11,633 nt of DNA from Methylotenera sp. Lineage in GTDB: Bacteria; Pseudomonadota; Gammaproteobacteria; Burkholderiales; Methylophilaceae. The notes below the pieces were generated by a model. The model searched no databases. It saw only the letters and a list, made by a program, of their open reading frames with translations, and was not told the DNA's origin. Within the stretch, counting starts at the first letter, position 1. Each line of letters opens with the position of its first letter. This document shows, piece after piece, positions 6,058 to 11,633 of this stretch. The translations under genes and the position numbers were made by a program. The stretch lies in NCBI GenBank assembly GCA_013816325.1, contig JACDEP010000065.1:1-11633 (forward strand). The letters run 5' to 3'.

Positions 6058-7323
6058 TTAACTGAGGCGCTTTACGTTCGCGCCAAGTGCGTTCAATTTG
6101 GCTTCTAAATTCTCGTAACCACGGTCTAGATGATAGATACGCTCTATTACCGTTTCACCACGCGCCACTAATCCCGCCAAAACCAAGCTTGCTGAAGCGC
6201 GCAAATCAGTCGCCATGACTGTGGCACCATCTAAAAATTCCACGCCTTTTACCAAGGCAGTATTACCATCGATACTGATATCCGCACCTAAACGCTGCAT
6301 TTCTTGCACATGCATAAATCTATTTTCAAAAATAGTCTCTGTAACCTTTGAAACCCCTGATGCTACCGTATTCAAAGCCATAAACTGGGCTTGCATATCG
6401 GTTGGAAAAGCTGGATGTGGTGCAGTGCGAATATTAACCGCTTTTAATTGCCCATCGCCTTTCACGGTGATGGTTTCCGTATCAACAGTGACTATCGCAC
6501 CCGCATCCCGCAATTTTTCAATCACAGCATCTAATAAATGCGCTTGCACATTCAACAATTTGACTTCACCACCAGTCATTGCTGCGGCGACCATGTAAGT
6601 TCCTGCCTCTATACGGTCACAGACGATATTATGGTCAGTACCACTCAGGCGCTCAACACCTTCAACCGTAATAACATCGGTGCCTGCTCCCCTGATTTTT
6701 GCTCCCATTTTAATCAAACAGTCCGCCAAATCTACAACTTCCGGCTCTTTTGCAGCATTTTCTAAAATCGTCGTGCCTTGTGCCAAACTAGCTGCCATCA
6801 TCAGGTTTTCAGTACCAGTTACCGTAACCAAGTCCATATAATAACGCGCACCTTGCAAACGTCGATTAGGCAAGTGCAAAGTGCTGGCTTGAATGTAGCC
6901 ATGAGTAATATGGATAGCGGCACCCATGGCTTGCAAACCTTTAATATGCAAATCGACAGGGCGGGAACCTATTGCACAGCCACCTGGCAAAGATACGCGC
7001 GCAGTGCCAAATCGCGCCAGCAAAGGCCCAAGCACCAATATCGATGCACGCATGGTTTTAACCATTTCGTAGGTCGCTTCAAAAGAAGTAACATCGCTAG
7101 CATCCAGACTTACTTTATCCGCGTTACGCGTAATTTTAACGCCCATGATATCGAGCAGTTTGATAGTAGTATCAATATCTTTGAGCGCTGCAACACTGCT
7201 TAAATTAAGCGGTGTTTCGGTTAATAGCGATGCACATAAAATAGGCAAGGCTGCATTCTTAGCGCCGGAAATGGTGATTTCACCATACAGGCGATTGCCG
7301 CCTTGGATCACTAATTTATCCAA
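6058..7323 (-). CDS. murA: MurA, UDP-N-acetylglucosamine 1-carboxyvinyltransferase
   Basis: MurA transfers enolpyruvate from PEP to UDP-GlcNAc, the first committed step of peptidoglycan synthesis in the cytoplasm. The 421-residue protein has the Lys22-Asn23 pair in ISGAKNAALP, Arg92 in KTMRAS, the loop Cys116 in PGGCAIGSRP (the residue alkylated by fosfomycin in family members), and Asp309 in FPTDMQAQ as catalytic base. The start is TTG directly after the grxD TAG stop, with no spacer. It is chosen because MDKLVIQGG fits the usual MurA N-terminus and no other start is nearby. There is no convincing ribosome binding site, so ribosomes finishing grxD probably reinitiate. Placement next to a BolA gene and the mla cluster is conserved in many proteobacteria. 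Confidence 0.97.
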   Translation of the reverse strand: MDKLVIQGGNRLYGEITISGAKNAALPILCASLLTETPLNLSSVAALKDIDTTIKLLDIMGVKITRNADKVSLDASDVTSFEATYEMVKTMRASILVLGPLLARFGTARVSLPGGCAIGSRPVDLHIKGLQAMGAAIHITHGYIQASTLHLPNRRLQGARYYMDLVTVTGTENLMMAASLAQGTTILENAAKEPEVVDLADCLIKMGAKIRGAGTDVITVEGVERLSGTDHNIVCDRIEAGTYMVAAAMTGGEVKLLNVQAHLLDAVIEKLRDAGAIVTVDTETITVKGDGQLKAVNIRTAPHPAFPTDMQAQFMALNTVASGVSKVTETIFENRFMHVQEMQRLGADISIDGNTALVKGVEFLDGATVMATDLRASASLVLAGLVARGETVIERIYHLDRGYENLEAKLNALGANVKRLS

Positions 7324-7635
7324 CTACTTAGCCGTATCTAACAATGTTTGTAACTCACCACTTTCATACATGGCTCGCATAATATCTGAGCCACCTACAA
7401 ATTCTCCATTGACGTATAACTGTGGAATAGTTGGCCAATTTGCATAAGACTTGATACCTTCACGAATATTTTGATCCGCTAATACATCAACTGCCAGATA
7501 TTGCGCGTTACATGCATCCAAAATCTGCGTAGCCAAATTTGAAAAACCACATTGCGGAAATTTGGGGCTACCTTTCATATAAAGCACTACCGGGCTACTT
7601 ATTACTTGATTTTTAATAACTTCTTGCGTATCCAT
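7324..7635 (-). CDS. grxD: Monothiol glutaredoxin, Grx4 type (CGFS)
   Basis: This 103-residue monothiol glutaredoxin has the active site Cys29-Gly-Phe-Ser in KGSPKFPQCGFS, followed by WPTIPQLYVNGEFVGGSDI (67-85), which carries the cis-proline and the glutathione-binding GG-S-D. Such proteins bind a [2Fe-2S] cluster as homodimers or with a BolA partner and deliver or sense iron-sulfur clusters; they are poor general thiol reductants. The BolA-like gene lies 43 bp upstream, which supports a functional pair. The ATG is preceded by AGGAAA at good spacing. The stop codon TAG is immediately followed by the murA start in the same frame. Confidence 0.95.
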   Translation of the reverse strand: MDTQEVIKNQVISSPVVLYMKGSPKFPQCGFSNLATQILDACNAQYLAVDVLADQNIREGIKSYANWPTIPQLYVNGEFVGGSDIMRAMYESGELQTLLDTAK

Positions 7636-7678
7636 TAGTGTTTCCTAATTAATATTTATAAATTCTAAAGAACCGGCT

Positions 7679-7924
7679 CTAGCCATTCTGTTTTTGCCAT
7701 GCTTCGGGTGTTAAAGTTTTCATTGAAAGCGCATGAATCTCGGCTCGCATCCTATCGCCCAAGGCCGAATAAACCAACTGATGCTGTTGCACCATCGATT
7801 TTCCCACGAACGCCGGACTTACAATTACGGCTTCAAAATGGGTACCATCCTCACCTAATACTTTAATGTAATCACAAGCCAGATGCTGTGTAATGTATGA
7901 CTCTAACTGCTGCGCACTTAACAC
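7679..7924 (-). CDS. ibaG: BolA/IbaG-family protein
   Basis: This small 81-residue BolA-fold protein has the family core FVGKSMVQQHQLVYSALGD and ends in AEIHALSMKTLTPEAW, typical of the IbaG (YrbA) branch found beside murA. BolA proteins bind iron-sulfur clusters jointly with CGFS glutaredoxins, and one such glutaredoxin is the next gene. The start is GTG, supported by AAGGTGAG five bases upstream (7937-7930). The conserved His62 in the IHALS segment is a likely cluster ligand by family knowledge. The gene follows the exporter permease by 45 bp. The precise subfamily is less sure than the fold. Confidence 0.9.
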   Translation of the reverse strand: MLSAQQLESYITQHLACDYIKVLGEDGTHFEAVIVSPAFVGKSMVQQHQLVYSALGDRMRAEIHALSMKTLTPEAWQKQNG

Positions 7925-7955
7925 GGGGGCTCACCTTTTCCAAAACTACAATCAA

Positions 7956-7981
7956 CTTAAGCTCTTAACTTAGGCTCTTAA
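7956..7981. repeat. Tandem 13-bp repeat at the 3' end of the permease gene
   Basis: CTTAAGCTCTTAA (7956-7968) is followed directly by CTTAGGCTCTTAA (7969-7981), differing at one base. The second copy holds the permease stop codon and its last residues. The first lies in the intergenic gap before the BolA-like gene. It looks like a small local duplication. Confidence 0.7.
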
Positions 7982-8785
7982 TTTATAACCTGATTTTAAC
8001 ATTTTTAGGGTAATCCATGCTAACACTAAGAATGAGCCACCTACGATGGCCAAACTGATTAGCGGGCACACATCACCTTTGCCGAAAAAGCCGTATCTAA
8101 AGCCATCTATCATGTAGAAAAATGGGTTTAACTGCGATACCTTTTGCCAAATCGGGGGTAGCGAATGGATGGAATAAAACACGCCGGATAAAAACGATAA
8201 TGGCATGATGATGAAATTTTGGAATGCTGCCATCTGGTCAAAGCGGTCTGCCCAGATACCGGCAATGATGCCGAAAGTACCTAGCAATGCGCTACCTAAG
8301 AATGCAAAAGCAAATATCAGCGATGGATGCACCATCTCTAAATCCACAAACCACATCGCACCTAGATAAATAAATACGCCGACAACTAAGCCGCGGATGA
8401 TAGCGGCCAATAGAAATGCCAGGAAGAATTGCAGATGCGTTAACGGCGTCAGCAATACAAAGACAATATTACCCATCACTTTTGATTGGATGAGGCTAGA
8501 CGAACTATTTGCAAAAGCATTTTGCAATACTGACATCATGATGAGGCCGGGAATCAGAAAAGCTGTATAAGGCACACCTGGATAGACTTGAACATGACCT
8601 TCAAGAACATGTGAAAAAATCAGTAAGTACAATAATGCTGTAATGACGGGTGAGGCAACCGTTTGGAAGGCCACACGCCAAAAGCGCAGTAACTCTTTTT
8701 TTAATAGTGTCCATGGACCTCTAAAAGCGGCGCTTATAGTGAAACATTTTTTAAGCGCAGTATTCATTGTGGTTAAACGCATCAT
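7970..8785 (-). CDS. yadH: ABC-2 type transporter permease (YadH-like)
   Basis: This 271-residue inner membrane permease has about six hydrophobic spans (roughly 43-60, 73-92, 119-146, 155-178, 188-206, 241-262). Its N-terminal amphipathic stretch LLKKELLRFWRVAFQT and the segment LSFLSGVFYSIHSLPPIWQ are typical of ABC-2 exporters of the YadH/NodJ type. The start ATG overlaps the stop of the ATPase gene by four bases (ATGA), so the two subunits are translationally coupled. A second ATG follows at once and another at codon 7; the family usually starts nearer the LLKKELLRF segment, so the N-terminus could be shorter. The substrate is unknown. Proximity to mla genes suggests an envelope lipid or polymer but does not prove it. 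Confidence 0.9.
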   Translation of the reverse strand: MMRLTTMNTALKKCFTISAAFRGPWTLLKKELLRFWRVAFQTVASPVITALLYLLIFSHVLEGHVQVYPGVPYTAFLIPGLIMMSVLQNAFANSSSSLIQSKVMGNIVFVLLTPLTHLQFFLAFLLAAIIRGLVVGVFIYLGAMWFVDLEMVHPSLIFAFAFLGSALLGTFGIIAGIWADRFDQMAAFQNFIIMPLSFLSGVFYSIHSLPPIWQKVSQLNPFFYMIDGFRYGFFGKGDVCPLISLAIVGGSFLVLAWITLKMLKSGYKLRA

Positions 8786-9702
8786 AGCTTTTTACCTACT
8801 AGCGATAAGAAGACATCTTCAAGATCCGCCTCATTCAATTGCATATCAATCACCTTGATATTGTCAGTACGTAAGGCAGCCAATACAAATTCAATCTGCG
8901 CCATATCATTCAAGGCAAATGTAAACTCTCCGCGATCATGGTGGCGCATCAAAGGTTGAATACTTAACGGTAATGTCACATCCCCCAAAGTTAAACGCAA
9001 ATTTTTCCCCGCAAATTTATTCAGCAAATTGGCTGTACTATCAAGCGCTACGATATTGCCTTGCTTCATCATGCCGACTCGATTACATAAGGCTTCGGCC
9101 TCTTCTAAGTAATGCGTAGTAAGGATAATCGTATGGCCATCTCGATTCAATTTTTTGATGAATTCCCAAAGCATTTGTCGTAATTCAACATCAACGCCTG
9201 CGGTAGGTTCATCTAAAACGATGACTGGCGGTTTGTGCGCCAATGCCTGAGCTATTAGGGCACGTCTCTTCATACCACCGGAAAGTTTACGCATATTGGT
9301 GTGCGCTTTATCTGCAAGGCCTAAGCCTTCAAGAATTTCGTCCACCCAGATATCATTTTCTGGGCCACGGCCAAAATAACCTGCTTGGAAGCGCAACATT
9401 TCCCGTACGTTAAAGAATGGATCGAAAACTAGCTCTTGTGGCACCACACCAAGTAACTGTCTAGCTTGTTGATATTGGTTAACGACATCAAAGCCCATGA
9501 CTGAAATATCACCGGCGCTCGGTTTAAGTAATCCAGCGAGAATGCTGATGAGAGTAGATTTACCTGCGCCGTTTGGTCCCAACAGCGCAAAAAACTCGCC
9601 CTGCTCTATAGTTAAATCAACACCATTAAGCGCTTGTAAACTTCCAAAGTTCTTATACACATTGTTGATTTTGATAGCTGGTTTGGATGAAGGGGTAATC
9701 AA
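8782..9702 (-). CDS. yadG: ABC transporter ATP-binding protein (YadG-like)
   Basis: This 306-residue ATPase powers the adjacent ABC-2 permease. Its motifs are complete: Walker A GPNGAGKST (42-50), Q-loop Gln89, signature LSGGMKRR (140-147), Walker B VIVLDEP with Glu165, and H-loop His197. A C-terminal extension of about 80 residues (roughly 225-306) ends in LNEADLEDVFLSLVGKKL, common in YadG/CcmA-type exporters. The start is taken as TTG at 9702 because AAGAG lies five bases upstream and no ATG is close. A hairpin separates it from mlaB. It is not MlaF: it pairs with an ABC-2 permease by overlap, while MlaF normally precedes mlaE. Confidence 0.92.
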   Translation of the reverse strand: MITPSSKPAIKINNVYKNFGSLQALNGVDLTIEQGEFFALLGPNGAGKSTLISILAGLLKPSAGDISVMGFDVVNQYQQARQLLGVVPQELVFDPFFNVREMLRFQAGYFGRGPENDIWVDEILEGLGLADKAHTNMRKLSGGMKRRALIAQALAHKPPVIVLDEPTAGVDVELRQMLWEFIKKLNRDGHTIILTTHYLEEAEALCNRVGMMKQGNIVALDSTANLLNKFAGKNLRLTLGDVTLPLSIQPLMRHHDRGEFTFALNDMAQIEFVLAALRTDNIKVIDMQLNEADLEDVFLSLVGKKL

Positions 9703-9724
9703 TTTGACTCTTATAAATTGCTTG

Positions 9725-9759
9725 TTATAAATAATAACGGCTCGTTATTAACAAGCCGT
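9725..9759 (-). terminator. Weak terminator-like hairpin between mlaB and the exporter genes
   Basis: On the minus strand ACGGCT (9759-9754) pairs with AGCCGT (9742-9737). A GTT/AAC inner stem joined through a T-G wobble leaves a 3-base loop. The tail is TATTATTTATAA, T-rich but interrupted. It may cause partial termination of the mla transcript or stabilise its 3' end, giving lower exporter expression. Confidence 0.5.
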
Positions 9760-9790
9760 CAGTAAAGAATTGAGGTGAGTCAATTAGATT

Positions 9791-10075
9791 CTAATAATTG
9801 ATAAACTCCGTAACTCCATACAAATCGGCCAAACTGGTGAGGTTGACCGGCAAATTGGTAAACCTAACCTTATGGTTAGCAATTTTAGCCCTACGTTGCC
9901 ATTCCATTATCAAGCTCAATGCCGAAGTATCAACATCTGTAACAGCCGAGAAATCCACTTCTAAATTATCTACAAGTTCCAAATCAGCACTTTGATGAAG
10001 AATCTTGCTGGCATTATCCATCAACAAGTCGCCCGATACACGCCATTGATTCGCCTGTTGAGAGATTTCAGCCAT
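9791..10075 (-). CDS. mlaB: MlaB, STAS-domain subunit of the Mla lipid transporter
   Basis: This 94-residue cytoplasmic STAS protein associates with the MlaF ATPase in the MlaFEDB complex and is needed for its stability and activity. The STAS signature is visible as VDFSAVTDVDTSALSLIMEWQRRA (40-63); Thr50 sits where the functionally important conserved Thr of Escherichia coli MlaB lies. The family is weakly conserved in sequence, so the call leans on position directly downstream of mlaC as well as on this motif. The ATG has no strong ribosome binding site; the gap from mlaC is 42 bp. Confidence 0.9.
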   Translation of the reverse strand: MAEISQQANQWRVSGDLLMDNASKILHQSADLELVDNLEVDFSAVTDVDTSALSLIMEWQRRAKIANHKVRFTNLPVNLTSLADLYGVTEFINY

Positions 10076-10117
10076 TTTGATTGTCTACAAATGAATGGTT
10101 GGGCTAATTAGAATAAA

Positions 10118-10726
10118 TTAAAGCCCTGCAGCTTTATTTTTTTCAGTAAGCTTTTTGATTAAGCTGTCTATACCATTTTGGCGAATTTCGTTGGTAAATT
10201 GGCTGCGGTAATTAGTTACCAAACTAACGCCTTCAATCACGATGTCATAAACTTTCCAGCCGCTTTCACCTTTAAACAAGCTGTAATCAACGCCAATAGG
10301 TTGGCCACCAGGCTGTATTATCTGGGTTTTAACAGTTACATTACTTTCACCGGCTTCAGCATGCAGAGGTTTATATTGAATCACCTGATCCTTATATTTA
10401 CCCAAAGCGGATGCATAGGTGCGCAACAACAAACTACGAAATTCTTTTTGGAAGCCAGCTTGTTGTTCAGGGGTAGCGATTTTCCAGTTTTTACCTAAGA
10501 CCATGCGGCACACGCGGTCAAAATCAAAATTAGGCAAGATTTTTTCTTCAGCGATCGCGTAGATTTTCTTTTGGTTACCGGCTTGTACATCTTTGTCGGT
10601 TTTAAGAGTCGCCAATACGTCATCAGCAGTTTGCTTTACTAAAGCATCTGGCGTTACTTCTGCATGAGCTAATCCAAAGCTCATTAACATACTTATACTT
10701 ACCAAAAACTTTGAAAATGATTTCAT
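10118..10726 (-). CDS. mlaC: MlaC, periplasmic phospholipid-binding protein
   Basis: This 202-residue protein of the Ttg2D/MlaC family carries phospholipids across the periplasm between the outer membrane MlaA complex and MlaFEDB. A signal peptide is clear: MKSFSKF, a hydrophobic core to about residue 20, and a cleavage site after AHA (residue 22). The mature part contains family stretches such as NFDFDRVCRMVLGKNWK, EFRSLLLRTYASAL and GWKVYDIVIEGVSLVTNYRSQF, the last being the most conserved MlaC segment. The ATG is preceded by AAAGG at six bases (10737-10733). It lies between mlaD (54 bp) and mlaB (42 bp). Confidence 0.97.
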   Translation of the reverse strand: MKSFSKFLVSISMLMSFGLAHAEVTPDALVKQTADDVLATLKTDKDVQAGNQKKIYAIAEEKILPNFDFDRVCRMVLGKNWKIATPEQQAGFQKEFRSLLLRTYASALGKYKDQVIQYKPLHAEAGESNVTVKTQIIQPGGQPIGVDYSLFKGESGWKVYDIVIEGVSLVTNYRSQFTNEIRQNGIDSLIKKLTEKNKAAGL

Positions 10727-10780
10727 TATTTACCTTTATATATTATTTCAAAAACGATTATGCTTTATCGCCTCGGACTA

Positions 10781-11323
10781 TTAAAACGCTGGATCACCCA
10801 GTTCAGTTGACTTACCGTCTGCCTTAACTGTAGCAGGTTTAGAATCTGACTTGGTCTCTGCATCATTAGTTTCTGAAGCTTTGCTAAATAGAAACTGGCT
10901 GATCATCTTCTCTAACACCACCGCATCTTGGGTGTGGGTAATTTTATCACCATTTTTTAAAGTACTTTCATCCCCACCTGCTTCAAGCCCCAAGTATTGC
11001 TCACCCAACAAACCGGCAGTATAAATGTTGGCGAACGTATCTTTTGGAAAGCTATAACGTTTATCGATATTAATCGTCACGATCGCTTCAAAAGTCTTGC
11101 TATCAAAATTAATATTATCAACACGGCCCACCACTACACCCGCACTTTTTACCGGCGCATGTGGTTTCAGACTTCCGATATTCTCAAATGATGCAGTGAC
11201 GCTATAGGTATCACCGATTTTGCTTGAGGTTAAATTGCCAACTTTCATAGCAAGGCCTAGCAAGGCGGCAAGGCCTAATGCTACAAAAATCCCCACCCAT
11301 AAATCTATTGTCATTCTATCCAC
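10781..11323 (-). CDS. mlaD: MlaD, MCE-domain subunit of the Mla lipid transporter
   Basis: This 180-residue inner membrane protein forms the periplasmic hexameric MCE ring of MlaFEDB. One N-terminal transmembrane helix (8-26, LWVGIFVALGLAALLGLAM) is followed by a single MCE domain (about 38-117) with ENIGSLKPHAPVKSAGVVVG and YTAGLLGEQYLGLEAGG. A C-terminal helix (VVLEKMISQFLF, about 134-145) precedes a polar tail rich in Lys, Asp, Thr and Ser to the end. The start is GTG at 11323, supported by GAGGGG six bases upstream; an in-frame ATG three codons later is the alternative. The gap from mlaE is 39 bp. Confidence 0.96.
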   Translation of the reverse strand: MDRMTIDLWVGIFVALGLAALLGLAMKVGNLTSSKIGDTYSVTASFENIGSLKPHAPVKSAGVVVGRVDNINFDSKTFEAIVTINIDKRYSFPKDTFANIYTAGLLGEQYLGLEAGGDESTLKNGDKITHTQDAVVLEKMISQFLFSKASETNDAETKSDSKPATVKADGKSTELGDPAF

Positions 11324-11362
11324 TTTGCACCCCTCAATTCATTCTATTTAATTGTTCTTTGC

Positions 11363-11633
11363 TTATATACCCAGCATAAAAGCCGTTAAAACAAAATCCA
11401 ATCCTAATACTGCCAGCGATGAAGTCACTACTGTCCTGGTAGTCGCACGGCTCACACCTTCGGCTGTTGGTGGCGCATCAAAGCCTTCAAATAAAGCGAT
11501 CATGGTACACGCTACGCCAAATACCACACTCTTGATCAAGCCATTTACGATATCGGCGCGTACATCAACATTGGCCTGCATCTGTGACCAAAAAGCACCG
11601 CCATCAACCCCAATTAACGGCACTGCCACCAAG
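11363..11633 (-). CDS. mlaE: MlaE, permease of the Mla lipid transporter (3' part, runs off right edge)
   Basis: The last 89 codons and the stop are present; the N-terminal part lies beyond the window. The fragment carries the conserved C-terminal MlaE region KSVVFGVACTMIALFEGFDA, then GVSRATTRTVVTSSLAVLGLDFVLTAFML, with two to three hydrophobic spans. The first visible codon is an internal TTG (Leu), not a start. MlaE is the transmembrane core of the MlaFEDB phospholipid transporter. The neighbouring mlaD, mlaC and mlaB confirm the assignment; mlaF should precede it to the right. Confidence 0.95.
   Translation of the reverse strand, partial: LVAVPLIGVDGGAFWSQMQANVDVRADIVNGLIKSVVFGVACTMIALFEGFDAPPTAEGVSRATTRTVVTSSLAVLGLDFVLTAFMLGI

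Noticed and set aside
6215..7203. Plus-strand open frames (127 and 141 codons) opposite murA
   Set aside because: Both are antisense to a full-length conserved murA. Their Cys/Ser/Thr-rich products look like reverse-frame artefacts.
8782..9702. This ATPase as MlaF
   Set aside because: It is translationally coupled to an ABC-2 permease and has a long C-terminal extension. MlaF normally lies just upstream of mlaE, beyond the right edge.

Overview
The window reads as a chromosomal segment of a methylotrophic betaproteobacterium, most likely of the family Methylophilaceae. Two things point there. The gene order mlaE-D-C-B, an ABC-2 exporter pair, bolA/ibaG, grxD, murA, hisG-D-C-B-H-A is a betaproteobacterial arrangement. 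A 3-hexulose-6-phosphate synthase gene (hps), the formaldehyde-fixing enzyme of the ribulose monophosphate (RuMP) cycle, sits inside the his cluster. The family assignment is an inference from gene content; no search was run. Every gene found lies on the minus strand, so transcription runs from the right edge to the left edge.

Right part (about 7.7-11.6 kb), envelope genes: the 3' part of mlaE, then mlaD, mlaC and mlaB (retrograde phospholipid transport between outer and inner membrane), then an ATP-binding protein and permease of a YadG/YadH-like ABC-2 exporter joined by an ATGA overlap, then a BolA-like gene. mlaF is not in the window and is expected beyond the right edge. Middle (about 5.4-7.6 kb): a CGFS monothiol glutaredoxin, the usual iron-sulfur partner of BolA proteins, abuts murA with no gap and in the same reading frame, separated by one TAG codon. 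hisG (short form, HisZ-dependent) and hisD follow closely.

Left part (1-5.4 kb): hisD, hisC, then hps, then hisB, hisH and the first 41 codons of hisA. hps splits hisC from hisB. It has a 241-bp AT-rich upstream region full of palindromes, its own strong ribosome binding site and GTG start, and an intrinsic terminator downstream. It therefore looks like a self-contained transcription unit dropped into a biosynthetic operon.

The most interesting item is the Hps protein. A complete HPS domain (residues 1 to about 208) is followed by a Gly/Ser/Ala linker, one strongly hydrophobic segment (about 221-238) flanked by lysines, and an acidic Ala/Pro/Glu tail to residue 291. HPS enzymes are normally soluble proteins of about 207-215 residues. 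This suggests a membrane-tethered formaldehyde-fixing enzyme, perhaps placed where formaldehyde from periplasmic methanol oxidation enters the cytoplasm. The extension is visible in the sequence; the localisation idea is inference. Five genes use or probably use non-ATG starts (hps GTG, murA TTG, bolA-like GTG, yadG-like TTG, mlaD GTG). No tRNA, rRNA, CRISPR array or insertion sequence was seen.
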